52,990 nucleotides of DNA from Phenylobacterium sp. Its GTDB lineage: Bacteria; Pseudomonadota; Alphaproteobacteria; Caulobacterales; Caulobacteraceae. Under the pieces are notes generated by a model that saw only the letters and a list, made by a program, of their open reading frames with translations, searched no databases and was not told the DNA's origin. The stretch is taken from assembly GCF_031181185.1 (NCBI RefSeq), contig NZ_JAPSKZ010000002.1:1-52990 (forward strand), written 5' to 3'. Below, piece by piece: positions 26,399-37,898 of the stretch; the stretch's first letter is position 1, and every line of letters begins with the position of its first letter. Made by a program: the position numbers and the translations under genes.

Positions 26399-27271
26399 AT
26401 GGATAGCCGGCCATTCTTCGTGATGACCGACCCGGGCTGCTTCAATGTCAGCTACCGCATCAATCCCTGGATGAATCCCGACGACTGGACGCCCGAACAG
26501 GCGGCCATCGCCTGCGCCGGCTCCGCGAAGCTGCGCAAGGCCCTGGAGATCGCCGGAGCCCGCGTCGAGGTGATCGGCGCCGTGAAGGGACTGCCGGACC
26601 TGGTGTTTCCCGCCAACGCCGCCACCGTCCTGGACGGCAAGGTGCTGCTCGCGCGTTTCCGCCATCCGGAGCGGCAGGGCGAAGAGGCGATCTTCCGCTC
26701 GGTGTTCCAGCGCCTGAAGGCCCGCGGCCTGGTTCGTGAGATCATCGACCTGTCGGACGGCCTGTTTCACGAAGGCGCCGGCGACGCGATCTGGGACCAC
26801 GATCGCGGCTTCTTCTGGGGCGGCTTCGGCCCGCGCTCCAGCCGGGGCGCGCTGTCGGTGGTGCGCAAGACCTTCGGCTACGAAGTCGTGCCGCTCGAGC
26901 TGGCCACCGAAGCCTTCTACCACCTCGACACCTGCTTCTGCCCGTTGGCAGGCGGCCACGTTCTGTACTACCCGGCGGCGTTCACCCCGCAGGCCCTTGC
27001 GGCGATCCATGAACGCGTCCCCGCGGCTCGGCGGATCGAGGCCACGGCCGAGGAGGCCGCCGCCCTGTGCGTCAACGCGGTGAACATCGGCTCGACGGTA
27101 ATCATGGCCCGGGCGCCGGAGAGCCTGCGCCAGAAGCTGAACGCCCGCGGCTACGAGCTGGTGGAGGTCGAGCTCGACCCCTTCATCCGTTCGGGCGGGG
27201 CCGCCTACTGCATGACCCTCCGGCTCGACCGCACCAGCGCGCCCGCCGCCTCCATCCTCGCCGCCGAATAG
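26399..27271 (+). CDS. Arginine dihydrolase/DDAH-type guanidino-group hydrolase
   Basis: A 290-aa beta/alpha-propeller enzyme of the guanidino-group modifying family. The catalytic His175 lies in FYHLDTCF and Cys271 in [12 protein letters not shown]; the acidic pair is in HEGAGDA (Glu125, Asp129). The N-terminus [11 protein letters not shown] (residues 15-25) and [11 protein letters not shown] with Asn73 match the arginine dihydrolase (ArgZ/AgrE) branch. Classical DDAH or deiminase has an acidic residue at that place. If so, it turns arginine into ornithine, CO2 and two ammonia. That fits rocD 12 bp downstream and the divergent Lrp regulator. Dimethylarginine hydrolysis is the alternative. 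Confidence 0.7.
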   Translation: MDSRPFFVMTDPGCFNVSYRINPWMNPDDWTPEQAAIACAGSAKLRKALEIAGARVEVIGAVKGLPDLVFPANAATVLDGKVLLARFRHPERQGEEAIFRSVFQRLKARGLVREIIDLSDGLFHEGAGDAIWDHDRGFFWGGFGPRSSRGALSVVRKTFGYEVVPLELATEAFYHLDTCFCPLAGGHVLYYPAAFTPQALAAIHERVPAARRIEATAEEAAALCVNAVNIGSTVIMARAPESLRQKLNARGYELVEVELDPFIRSGGAAYCMTLRLDRTSAPAASILAAE

Positions 27272-27282
27272 GGGATCGCCCG

Positions 27283-28506
<1,224 letters not shown>

Positions 28507-28509
28507 CCG

Positions 28510-30627
28510 CTAGAACGAGCCCCGCGCGCCCTGCACCTCGGGCGTCGCGGCGGGCTTCTTCGCCTCGGAGATCACGTAGGCGCGCACGGCCTCCGCGTCC
28601 TGCGGGGAGATGTAGCGCGCGAAGCTGGGCATGCCGCGCGTCGCGTTCGCCCCGTCGATGACGACGGCCTTCCAGGACTCCGCGGACGCGGTGATCGGCG
28701 AACGCTTCAGGTCCGGCAGCCAGGCGCCAGTCGCATTGGCGCCGTGGCAGACCTGGCAGTTCTGGTGGAACACGGCGAAGCCGCGCTGCACATCGCCCGT
28801 GGAGCTGACGTTCGCCAGATCCAGCGGCGGCTGTTCGGCCGGCGCCGGGTAGGCCGGCGCCGTCGCCTTGCCGCCCAGCTTGAAGACCAGCAGTCGTCCG
28901 GGGAGTCGCGGCCGCTGGGGCATGCTGGCCGGCGCCGAGAGCTGGCCCGCGCCGCCCACGCCGACCATCACCGCCACATACTGCTCGCCGTCCAGCTCGT
29001 AGGTCATGGGCGCGGCGATCACGCCGTTGCCGGTCTTGTAGCTCCACAGCTTCTTGCCGTTGGCCGCGTCATAGGCCGAGAACTCGCCATGCGCCGCGCC
29101 CTGGAACACCAGGTTGCCGCCGGTGGAAAGCACCCCCGCGTTCCAGAAATACGGATGATCCACGGTCCAGACCGGCTTCTGGTTCACCGGATCCCACGCC
29201 ACCAGCTGGCCTTTGATCATCGAGGCCACGGCCTTCATGGTCGCCGCGTCGGTCGGCAGGGCGTTCACCAGGAAATCGACGCCGAGGTTCCAGGCGCCTG
29301 CCTTGTAGTTGAAGGCCCGCTCGTCGGTGTAGGCGAACGGCGTGACGTTGGTCGGGATGTAGACCAGACCCGTCTTCGGGTTGAACGCCATCGGCTGCCA
29401 ATTGTGCGCGCCCAAGGGGCCCGGCACCTGCAGGGTCACCGTCTTCTCGTAGCGCGCGGCGGGGTTTTCGATCGGCCGGCCGGTCTTGGGATCGACGCCG
29501 GTCGCCCAGGTGATGTTGGTGTAGGGCTTGGCTGAGATCAGGCGGCCGTTGGCCCGGTCGATGACGTAGAAGAAGCCGTTCTTCGGCGCCTGCATCAGCA
29601 CCTTGCGCGGCTGCCCGCCGATGTTCAGGTCCGCCAGGATGATGTGCTGGGTAGCCGTGTAGTCCCAGCTCTCGCCCGGTGTCGTCTGGTAGTGCCAGAC
29701 GTATTCGCCGGTGTCGGGCTTCAGCGCCAGGATGGACGACAGGAAGAGGTTGTCGCCCTTGCCGCCCGAGCGGACCTTGTGGTTCCAGGGATTGCCGTTG
29801 CCGATGCCGAAATAGACCAGGTCCAGTTCGGGGTCGTAGGCCATCGAGTCCCACGCCGTGCCGCCGCCGCCGGTCTGTTTCCACGCGCCGTCGCTCCAGG
29901 TGGCGTTGACCGTCTCGGCCATCACCTTGTCCGACGCCGCGCCATCCGGCGCGCCCTTCGGGTTGGGCACGGTGTAGAAGCGCCAGGCCTGCTTGCCGGT
30001 CGCCGCGTCGTACGCGGTGATGTAGCCGCGCACGCCGTACTCGGCGCCGCCGTTGCCGATCAGCACCTTGTCCTTCACCACCCGCGGCGCGCCGGTGATC
30101 GTGTAGGGCTTGGAGGTGTCCGTCGTCTGGACGGACCAGACCTGCTGGCCGGTCTTCGCATCCAGCGCGATCAGCCGCCCGTCGATCGTTCCGACGTAAA
30201 CTTTGCCCTTCCAGAGCGCGACGCCGCGGTTGACCACGTCGCAGCAGGCGTTGAAGCCCTTCGCGCCCTCGACCTTCGGATCGAACTTCCAGAGCTGCTT
30301 GCCCGTCTTGGCGTCGAAGGCGAACACCTTGGACCAGGTGGTCGTCGTGTAAAGCACGCCGTCGACGACCAGGGGCGTCGCCTCCTGACCGCGATCGGTG
30401 TCGAAATCGGCGTACCAGGCGAGACCCAGCTGGCCCACGTTGCCCGCATTCACCTGGTCCAGCGGCGAGAAGCGCTGTTCGGAATAGCCCTTGCCGTACG
30501 AGAGCCACTCGGCGTTGGCGTCCGCCGCGGCGATCCGCTCGCCGTCGATGTTCGCCGTCTGCGGCTTCTGGCAGGCCGCCAGCGCCAGCGCCACGGCCAC
30601 GGCCGCACCCAGATGGATGATCTTCAT
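28510..30627 (-). CDS. PQQ-dependent quinohaemoprotein alcohol dehydrogenase, lipoprotein form
   Basis: A 705-aa periplasmic enzyme. The signal peptide ends in the lipobox LAAC, so it should be lipid-anchored, unlike most soluble relatives. An eight-bladed PQQ propeller (about residues 35-570) has the adjacent-cysteine disulfide in NACCDVVNRG and a WDY catalytic Asp in PGESWDYTATQH. A cytochrome c domain follows (about 600-690) with CQVCH for covalent haem and a methionine ligand probably in TRGMPSFAR. It oxidises primary or similar alcohols and passes electrons through haem c. ATG 30627 follows GGGAGGGCG. No PQQ biosynthesis genes are in the window. Confidence 0.9.
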   Translation of the reverse strand: MKIIHLGAAVAVALALAACQKPQTANIDGERIAAADANAEWLSYGKGYSEQRFSPLDQVNAGNVGQLGLAWYADFDTDRGQEATPLVVDGVLYTTTTWSKVFAFDAKTGKQLWKFDPKVEGAKGFNACCDVVNRGVALWKGKVYVGTIDGRLIALDAKTGQQVWSVQTTDTSKPYTITGAPRVVKDKVLIGNGGAEYGVRGYITAYDAATGKQAWRFYTVPNPKGAPDGAASDKVMAETVNATWSDGAWKQTGGGGTAWDSMAYDPELDLVYFGIGNGNPWNHKVRSGGKGDNLFLSSILALKPDTGEYVWHYQTTPGESWDYTATQHIILADLNIGGQPRKVLMQAPKNGFFYVIDRANGRLISAKPYTNITWATGVDPKTGRPIENPAARYEKTVTLQVPGPLGAHNWQPMAFNPKTGLVYIPTNVTPFAYTDERAFNYKAGAWNLGVDFLVNALPTDAATMKAVASMIKGQLVAWDPVNQKPVWTVDHPYFWNAGVLSTGGNLVFQGAAHGEFSAYDAANGKKLWSYKTGNGVIAAPMTYELDGEQYVAVMVGVGGAGQLSAPASMPQRPRLPGRLLVFKLGGKATAPAYPAPAEQPPLDLANVSSTGDVQRGFAVFHQNCQVCHGANATGAWLPDLKRSPITASAESWKAVVIDGANATRGMPSFARYISPQDAEAVRAYVISEAKKPAATPEVQGARGSF

Positions 30628-30730
30628 CACGCCCTCCCGCGGCCGGCTCGTGTCGTATGGCCTGACCTTAGGCCGAACTATGCGCGGGTCGGCGCTGGCG
30701 GCAAGCATGCCGCAGCGTCAGCGGGTGCGA

Positions 30731-32173
30731 TCAGACGACGGCGCGGGTCGCGGCCTCAGGCGCGTGGACGGCCTGCGGACGCAGGCGGGCGTAGGCGGTG
30801 GCCAGCCGGTCGATCGCCTCAGCCATGGGTTCGGCCGGCAGGGTGAAGGGCAGGCGCACGAAGCGTTCGAAGGCGCCGTCGACGCCGAACCTCGGGCCTG
30901 CGGCGATGCGCACCCCGTGGCGTTCACAGGTGGCCGCCAGCGCGTTGGACACCGGCGCCGGCAGCTCAGCCCAGACCGACAGACCCCCGGGCGGCGGCGT
31001 GACCCGCCAGTCGGGCAGGCGCTCGGCCGCCAACTTCACCAGCCGGTCACGCCGCTCGCGCAGCTCGGCGCGGCGGGCGGCGAGCGCCGCCTCGTCGTCC
31101 TGCAGCAACGCCGCGGCGGCCAGTTGCTCGAGCACCGGCGTGCCCAGGTCGATGGAGGCGCGCATGCGGCCCAGCGCGGCGATCATCTCGGGCTCGGCGC
31201 GGATCCAGCCGATGCGAAGGCCGCCCCAGAAGCTCTTGCCAGTGGAGCCAAGCCGCACGATCGAGCCCGGCGGCTCGTCGAACCCGTAGGAGGCGCGCGG
31301 ACCGTCCAGCGACAGGTCCAGCATGGTCTCGTCGAACACGACCACCGTCCGGGTGCGCAGGCCGGCCGCGGCGATGGCCGCACGTCCCGCGAAATCCATC
31401 CAGCGGCCGGTCGGGTTGTGGAAGTCCGGCACCAGATGCGCGAGCCGGGGCGCGCTCTGCTGGAAGGCGGCGACCACGCCTTCCACGTCCCAGCCCTCGG
31501 CCGGCAGGCTCACCGGCACCGGCCGGCACGAGCCCCGTAGGATGGCGTCGATGGCGTTCGGATACGTGGGATGGTCGATCACGACCCTGTCGCCCGGCCC
31601 CGTCAGCAGCCGCAGCATCAGCGCCCAGGCGTGCTGGGCGCCGTGGGTGATCAGGACCTGGTCAGGCGTCGTCGCCAGACCCCGGCGCGTATAGCGGGCG
31701 GCGACCGCCTCGCGCAGCACCATCAAGCCGACCGGCTCGTAGCCGTGGTGCGGCAGGTGGGCCGGCAAGGCCTCGATCGCCTTGGCGTAGGCCTGGTGCA
31801 CGAACTCACCGGCCGGAAGGGCCGCGGCGATCAGATCCACGACGCCGGGTTCGCTCGGCCGGATCAGCGGGCCGGAGTCCCGATGGCCGGGTCCGGTCGG
31901 CAGCCGCGTGCGCGCCCCGGCGCCCTGCCGGCTCTGCAGGAAGCCCTGCTCACGCAGGCGGGTGAAGGCGCCCGTGACGGTCGTTCGGCTGACCTCCAGC
32001 GCCTGGGCCAGTTCGCGTTCGCCCGGCAGCACCACGTCAAGGGGCAGCCGCCCGTCGAGGATCAGCAGGCGCAGGCCGTCGGCCAGCTGGCGGTAGGCCG
32101 GACCGGCCTGGTCCGTCCGCCAAGCGCCCAGCAGGCGCGTCAGCGATGCGGCCCGGATACGACGAGGGGTCAT
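30731..32173 (-). CDS. MocR-type regulator (GntR HTH fused to aminotransferase fold)
   Basis: A 480-aa protein. The N-terminal GntR winged helix (about residues 18-90) includes LPGERELAQALEVSRTTVTGAFTRL. The rest is a fold-type-I aminotransferase domain. It has the PLP lysine in GSTGKSFWGGLRIGW (near 306) and the Asp/Tyr binding region in VVFDETMLDLSLDG. MocR proteins sense PLP or amino-acid adducts and usually control a divergent gene. Here that gene is a YczE-type membrane protein across a 61-bp gap with clear inverted repeats. It lies 103 bp upstream of the alcohol dehydrogenase gene on the same strand. Confidence 0.92.
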   Translation of the reverse strand: MTPRRIRAASLTRLLGAWRTDQAGPAYRQLADGLRLLILDGRLPLDVVLPGERELAQALEVSRTTVTGAFTRLREQGFLQSRQGAGARTRLPTGPGHRDSGPLIRPSEPGVVDLIAAALPAGEFVHQAYAKAIEALPAHLPHHGYEPVGLMVLREAVAARYTRRGLATTPDQVLITHGAQHAWALMLRLLTGPGDRVVIDHPTYPNAIDAILRGSCRPVPVSLPAEGWDVEGVVAAFQQSAPRLAHLVPDFHNPTGRWMDFAGRAAIAAAGLRTRTVVVFDETMLDLSLDGPRASYGFDEPPGSIVRLGSTGKSFWGGLRIGWIRAEPEMIAALGRMRASIDLGTPVLEQLAAAALLQDDEAALAARRAELRERRDRLVKLAAERLPDWRVTPPPGGLSVWAELPAPVSNALAATCERHGVRIAAGPRFGVDGAFERFVRLPFTLPAEPMAEAIDRLATAYARLRPQAVHAPEAATRAVV

Positions 32174-32190
32174 CAGGCCACGCTACCCCC

Positions 32191-32229
32191 ACTGGATATT
32201 TTTTCCAAGGCCAGTTGTCGCCACCTTGG
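32191..32229. promoter_or_regulatory. Candidate MocR operator in the divergent gap
   Basis: Two interleaved inverted repeats are present. ACTGG (32191-32195) pairs with CCAGT (32211-32215), and CCAAGG (32205-32210) pairs with CCTTGG (32224-32229). They fill the space between the regulator start and the YczE start and overlap the likely yczE promoter. The symmetry is direct evidence; the role as operator is inferred from the habit of MocR proteins to bind such gaps. Confidence 0.45.
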
Positions 32230-32234
32230 ATGCC

Positions 32235-32846
32235 ATGATGACCCGCCGTCTTATCCAGCTCTTCACTGGCCTAGCCCTGTACGGCCTCTCCATCTCGGTG
32301 ATGCTGGAGGCGGGCCTCGGCCTTGAGCCCTGGGGCGTGCTGAACGAAGGCGTCACCGAGCAGACGCCGCTGTCGTTCGGCCTCGTCGTGTGCCTGATCG
32401 GCGCGCTGGTGCTGCTGCTGTGGATCCCGCTAAAGCAGAAGCCCGGCTTCGGCACCCTCGCCAACGTCGTGGTTATCGGCCTGGCGGTGGACGCCACCGC
32501 GCCGCTGGTCCCCGACATCGACGGCTATCCGCTGCGGGCGCTGTTCTTGGGCCTGGGCATCCTGCTGAACGGGATCGCCGGCGGCCTCTACATCGGCGCA
32601 GGCCTTGGCCCCGGACCGCGCGACGGCCTCATGACCGGCCTCGCCCGCCGCACCGGCTGGCCCCTGCGCCGGGTGCGGACCGGCATCGAGCTTACGGTGC
32701 TGGCGGCCGGCTGGCTGCTGGGCGGCACCGTGGGGGTCGGCACGGTGCTCTATGCGCTCTCGATCGGCCCCTTGGTGCAGTTCTGCCTGCGCCGCTTCAG
32801 CATCCCCGCGGCCGAACCCAAGCCCACGCTGGTCCCCGCCGAGTAG
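32235..32846 (+). CDS. YczE/YyaS/YitT-family membrane protein
   Basis: A 203-aa protein with five to six hydrophobic segments (about 10-30, 47-65, 72-90, 100-125 and 150-185). Motifs ISVMLEAGLGLEPWGVLNEG and YIGAGLGPGPRDGLMTGL are characteristic of YczE-like proteins, whose transport role is not known. Genes of this family often sit divergently next to MocR regulators, as here. The start may be ATG 32235 or 32238; neither has a clear ribosome site, and the second CCTTGG arm of the operator ends 5 bp before the first. Confidence 0.85.
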   Translation: MMTRRLIQLFTGLALYGLSISVMLEAGLGLEPWGVLNEGVTEQTPLSFGLVVCLIGALVLLLWIPLKQKPGFGTLANVVVIGLAVDATAPLVPDIDGYPLRALFLGLGILLNGIAGGLYIGAGLGPGPRDGLMTGLARRTGWPLRRVRTGIELTVLAAGWLLGGTVGVGTVLYALSIGPLVQFCLRRFSIPAAEPKPTLVPAE

Positions 32847-32971
32847 TCCCGCCGTTAACCTCCGACTCAGGCTTCCGAAACCCCGCCTTTACCCCTGCCC
32901 TGTACCAAAGGGGGACAACAACGGACCGCACGCAGAGGCGGCCCTGACTCAAGATCGGTGGGTGTTTTCTC

Positions 32972-34437
<1,466 letters not shown>

Positions 34438-34441
<4 letters not shown>

Positions 34442-34758
34442 TCTTCGCGCTTCTTCCGGAATGGCTTCCGCTGGAGACCCTTCTTCTCGCCCTTGGCCTT
34501 GGCGGCGATCTCTTTCAGCTTGAGCGCCTGCATGGCCGAGAGCGCCTGGCCGGGCGCGCCCTTCTCGGGGTCGCCGAAGGCGCGGCCGTAGGTCTTCACG
34601 CGGTCGGTGACGGACCCGAGGAATTCGCCCTCCCATTCGGAGAGCTCCACGCCCGTCTTGTCGGCGGTCCGGCGGGCGCGTTTGAGGGCGTTGAGGGCGG
34701 CGCGCTTGGCGGCCGCCTTCTGGGCCTCGTAGGGCGAGAGTGGCGCCTTGCGCTTCAA
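34438..34758 (-). CDS. Conserved small basic protein of unknown function
   Basis: A 106-aa Lys/Arg/Ala-rich protein (KRKAPLSPYEAQKAAAKRAALNALKRARRTADK at the N-terminus, shown here in part as its 'AAAKRAALNALKRARR' helix). A more conserved-looking core, WEGEFLGSVTDRVKTYGRAF, comes next, and the tail is KKGLQRKPFRKKRED. The charge suggests nucleic-acid binding, but no known domain was recognised. It starts inside the gapR stop (ATGA overlap), so it is likely translated together with that nucleoid protein. Its 3' end overlaps tacA. Confidence 0.7.
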
Positions 34759-35024
34759 ATCTCTCCGATCGCCGAGAGATAGAGGTCGAGGATCGCCTCT
34801 TCCTCCTGACGCTTCGCCCGGTCCTGCTTCCGGATGCGGATCACCTTGTTGATGATCTTCACGTCGAAGCCGTTGCCCTTGGCCTCGGCCTTCACTTCCT
34901 TGATCTGCTCCGAGATCTCGGCCTTCTCCTGCTCGAGGCGCTCGATGCGCTCGATGATGCTCTTGAGCTGCCCCTGGGCGGTGGCGTTCAGCACGTCGGA
35001 GTGGGCGGAAGCGTCGTCGGCCAT
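34755..35024 (-). CDS. gapR: Nucleoid-associated protein GapR (DUF2312)
   Basis: This 89-aa protein matches GapR over its whole length. The N-terminal part contains HSDVLNATAQGQLKSIIERI, a long coiled coil runs over about residues 16-55 (RLEQEKAEISEQIKEVKAEA), and the end is RIRKQDRAKRQEEEAILDLYLSAIG. In Caulobacter GapR forms a clamp around overtwisted DNA ahead of replication and transcription and stimulates topoisomerases. The gene is divergent from folE and overlaps the small basic protein gene downstream. Confidence 0.93.
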   Translation of the reverse strand: MADDASAHSDVLNATAQGQLKSIIERIERLEQEKAEISEQIKEVKAEAKGNGFDVKIINKVIRIRKQDRAKRQEEEAILDLYLSAIGEI

Positions 35025-35156
35025 GGTGAAGCTCTACCTAAGTCGGAGATGGCAGGGAAGGCGCGGTGTTTAGCGATCCGCACGGGGGCTGTCATGCGGC
35101 CATGAACCTCGACTAGAACCTGGCCGTTGAGACGCATCGACGCGGAGGGTTCAGAC

Positions 35157-35744
35157 ATGTCCGACGGCAAGCGCCGCCCCACCGAAGAGGAAGCCCTGGC
35201 GGCGGTCCGGACCCTGATCGAATGGGCCGGCGACGACCCGGACCGCGAGGGCCTGCTGGATACGCCGCGCCGCGTGGTGAAGTCCTACAAGGAGCTGTTC
35301 GCCGGCTATGAGAGCGACCCGCGCGAGTACCTGGAGCGCACCTTCGACGAGGTGGGCGGCTACGACGAACTGGTCATCCTGAAGGACATCCGCGTGGTCA
35401 GCTTCTGCGAGCACCACATGCTGCCGTTCCTAGGGAAGGCCCACGTCGGCTACCTGCCCCGCAACCGCGTCGTCGGCATCTCCAAGCTGGCCCGCGTGGT
35501 GCACGGCTTCGCCCGGCGCCTGCAGATCCAGGAGAAGCTGACCGCCGAGATCGCCGAGGCGATCCAAGACATCCTCGATCCCAAGGGCGTGGGCGTGGTC
35601 ATTGTCTCCGAGCACAGCTGCATGACCATGCGGGGGGTCAATACGCCCGGCTCGCGGCTCACCACCAGCCACCTGCTGGGCGAGGTGCGCGACGATCCTC
35701 GGACCCGCCAGGAGTTCTTCGAGCTGGTGCGTAACGGAGCCTAG
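35157..35744 (+). CDS. folE: GTP cyclohydrolase I
   Basis: FolE converts GTP to 7,8-dihydroneopterin triphosphate, the first step of folate synthesis. The 195-aa product has the zinc and catalytic motifs SFCEHHMLPFLGKAHVGYLP (near 85) and SEHSCMTMRGV (near 155), plus the substrate segment REGLLDTPRRV near the N-terminus. ATG 35157 follows GGAGGG; an upstream start at 35127 is in frame but poorly placed. The TAG stop shares CTAG (35741-35744) with the convergent HAD gene. Confidence 0.97.
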   Translation: MSDGKRRPTEEEALAAVRTLIEWAGDDPDREGLLDTPRRVVKSYKELFAGYESDPREYLERTFDEVGGYDELVILKDIRVVSFCEHHMLPFLGKAHVGYLPRNRVVGISKLARVVHGFARRLQIQEKLTAEIAEAIQDILDPKGVGVVIVSEHSCMTMRGVNTPGSRLTTSHLLGEVRDDPRTRQEFFELVRNGA

Positions 35745-36343
35745 AGCAGGCCGCGGGCCTCGAGGGCCGGCCTGAGCGCCGCCGGATCGGTGAAGTGGTG
35801 GACGTCCAGGCCCAGTTGCTCGGCCGCGGCGATGTTCTTGGCGCTGTCATCCACGAACAGGATGTCGGCAGGCGCCAGGCCGAACCGGTCGCAGACCAGT
35901 TGGAAGGCCTCGGCCGATGGCTTCGTCACCCCGTCGACCCCCGAGGCGACCACGCCCTTCAGCCGCGCGAAGGCGGGGCTCAGCGCCATCGTGCCCTCCA
36001 GCGTCTCGTGCGAGATGTTCGACAGCCCGTACTGCGGGACGCCGCGGGCGTGCAGGGCCTCGATCGCGGCTTCGGTCTCGGGGATGGGACCCGAGAACAT
36101 CTCCCACCACCGCGCTTCCCAGGCGTGGATCGCCTCGGCGTATTCGGGATGCTTCGGAAGCAGGCGCTCACGGTTCTCGGCGAAGGTCACGCCCGCGTCG
36201 TGCGCCATGTGCCAGTCCATCGTGCAGACATGGCTAAGGAACCGGTCGAGCTCGGCCGGTTCCTTGAAGATCTTGGCGTAGAGCGTGCGCGGGTCCCAGC
36301 GCACGATGACATTGCCGAAGTCCCAGAGTACGGCCTTCGGCAT
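35741..36343 (-). CDS. HAD-superfamily hydrolase (YihX-like)
   Basis: A 200-aa HAD phosphatase of subfamily IA. Motif I is LWDFGNVIVRWD, with the nucleophile Asp8 and Asn where many members have a second Asp; this is the YihX-like form. Motif II is near GLSNISHE, motif III near KPSAEAF, and motif IV is FVDDSAKNI. It probably removes phosphate from a sugar phosphate or another small metabolite. It lies 11 bp downstream of rpmJ on the same strand and overlaps the folE stop. Confidence 0.88.
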   Translation of the reverse strand: MPKAVLWDFGNVIVRWDPRTLYAKIFKEPAELDRFLSHVCTMDWHMAHDAGVTFAENRERLLPKHPEYAEAIHAWEARWWEMFSGPIPETEAAIEALHARGVPQYGLSNISHETLEGTMALSPAFARLKGVVASGVDGVTKPSAEAFQLVCDRFGLAPADILFVDDSAKNIAAAEQLGLDVHHFTDPAALRPALEARGLL

Positions 36344-36354
36344 GCCGCGCGCGC

Positions 36355-36480
36355 TTAGCCTTGCTTGGCCTTAAAGCGGGGGTCGGTCTTGTTGATGATG
36401 TACACCCGGCCCTTGCGGCGCACGAGCTTGCAGTCGCGGTGACGCGTCTTGAGCGACTTGAGCGAGCTTCTGACCTTCAT
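36355..36480 (-). CDS. rpmJ: 50S ribosomal protein L36
   Basis: A 41-aa basic protein that reads [20 protein letters not shown] at its N-terminus and ends in [11 protein letters not shown]. This is the longer L36 form, with only one of the zinc-finger cysteines left (Cys18, C-minus type). It is an isolated rpmJ outside the ribosomal protein operons, as in many alphaproteobacteria. The ATG is at 36480 and the TAA stop at 36355-36357. The 131-bp gap to mltB holds the divergent promoters; a short GC hairpin (GGGCC-gcga-GGCCC) lies in the rpmJ leader. Confidence 0.93.
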   Translation of the reverse strand: MKVRSSLKSLKTRHRDCKLVRRKGRVYIINKTDPRFKAKQG

Positions 36481-36611
36481 GACCGTAACATCTGTGGGGC
36501 CGCGAGGCCCGGTTTCCACAAGAGCGGGCGCATATACGGGGACCGGCGCCTTTCGTCAACCTGACGGCGTTGTGATTGGGAGCTTGAGTCCCGCCCATTA
36601 GGATTCCCGCG

Positions 36612-37898
36612 ATGCGTCGTCGTTATCTGCTTGCCCTCTACGTCCTCGCCGGTTGCGCCAGCCCGCCGAGGCCGGCCCCACCCCCCGCGACCCCGCCCGT
36701 GACCGCCGCGCCCGCTCCGCCAGCGCCGGTGACCGTTCCCGTGAAGCCGCCGACCGCGTCCGGCGACATGATCTTCGACGCCTGGGCCGCCGAGTTCCAG
36801 GGCCGCGCGCTCGCCGCGGGCATCCGACCCGATGTCTTGGAGCGCGAGATGGCGGGACTGACGCCCGATCCGCGGGTCGCGGGTCTCGACAGCCGCCAGC
36901 CCGAGTTTTCCAAGCCAGTCAGCGCCTATCTGCAGGGCGTGGTCACGGCCGACCGGGCGACCATCGGCCAGCGCCGCCGCGCCGACATGCCCGAGCTCGC
37001 CGCCATTGAGGAACGCTATGGCGTACCCCGCGAGATCCTGCTGGGAGTCTGGGCGCTGGAGAGCGGCTTTGGCGCCATCCAGGGAGACATGGACGTGATC
37101 CGCTCGGTGGCCACCTTGGCCGCCCAGGGCCGCCGCCGCGCCTGGGCCGAGGGCGAGCTGATCGCCGCGCTGAAGATCATCCAGTCCGGCGAACACCCGC
37201 GCTCGCGGCTCAAGGGCTCCTGGGCCGGGGCCATGGGACAGACCCAGTTCATCCCGACGACCTTCCTGTCCACCGCCGTGGATTTCGATGGCGACGGCCG
37301 GCGCGACATCTGGGCCTCGCGCGCCGATGCGCTCGGTTCAGCCGCCAACCTGCTCGCCAAGGCGGGCTGGGTGCGCGGCCAGAGCTGGGCCCGCGAGGTC
37401 GTCGTTCCCGACGGCTTCGACTTCAGTCAGACCGAAGGCCCGCAACTGACGCCCGCCCAGTGGGCGGCCATGGGCGTGAAGCGCGCCGACGGCCTGCCGT
37501 GGAGCGACGCCGACGCCCAGGCGCAGGCCCAGCTGGTGGCGCCGGCTGGCGCCAAGGGGCCGTTGTTCCTGCTGTTCCCGAACCACTTCGCGATCCGCAA
37601 GTACAACAACAGCCTGGCCTATGCCTTGGGCGTCGGCATGCTAGCCGACCGCTTCTCCGGCATGGGCGGCGTGGTCAGGCCCTGGCCGCAGGAGCAACCG
37701 CTGTCGCTGGTCGACCGCATGACCGCCCAGCGGGCGCTGAATGCGCTCGGCTTCAACGCCGGCAATCCGGACGGCGTGGTCGGCATGAACACGCGCACCG
37801 CCCTTCGCGCCTGGCAGAAGGCCCGCAACCTGACCGCCGACGGCTACCTGTCGCCCGAGATGGTCCAGCGCCTGAAGGCCGAGGCGGGCGTGGGTTAG
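36612..37898 (+). CDS. Lytic murein transglycosylase, MltB type, with peptidoglycan-binding domain
   Basis: A 428-aa envelope enzyme. The N-terminus has a short signal with LAGC (about residue 15) as a lipobox, then a Pro/Ala linker. The SLT2 catalytic domain spans about residues 50-345, with catalytic Glu in GVWALESGFGAIQGD and MGQTQFIPTTF. A C-terminal PG_binding_1 domain covers about 365-425 (ALNALGFNAGNPDGVVGMNTRTALRAWQ). It cleaves the glycan strand with 1,6-anhydro product formation. The stop overlaps the convergent MFS gene by 4 bp. Confidence 0.93.
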   Translation: MRRRYLLALYVLAGCASPPRPAPPPATPPVTAAPAPPAPVTVPVKPPTASGDMIFDAWAAEFQGRALAAGIRPDVLEREMAGLTPDPRVAGLDSRQPEFSKPVSAYLQGVVTADRATIGQRRRADMPELAAIEERYGVPREILLGVWALESGFGAIQGDMDVIRSVATLAAQGRRRAWAEGELIAALKIIQSGEHPRSRLKGSWAGAMGQTQFIPTTFLSTAVDFDGDGRRDIWASRADALGSAANLLAKAGWVRGQSWAREVVVPDGFDFSQTEGPQLTPAQWAAMGVKRADGLPWSDADAQAQAQLVAPAGAKGPLFLLFPNHFAIRKYNNSLAYALGVGMLADRFSGMGGVVRPWPQEQPLSLVDRMTAQRALNALGFNAGNPDGVVGMNTRTALRAWQKARNLTADGYLSPEMVQRLKAEAGVG

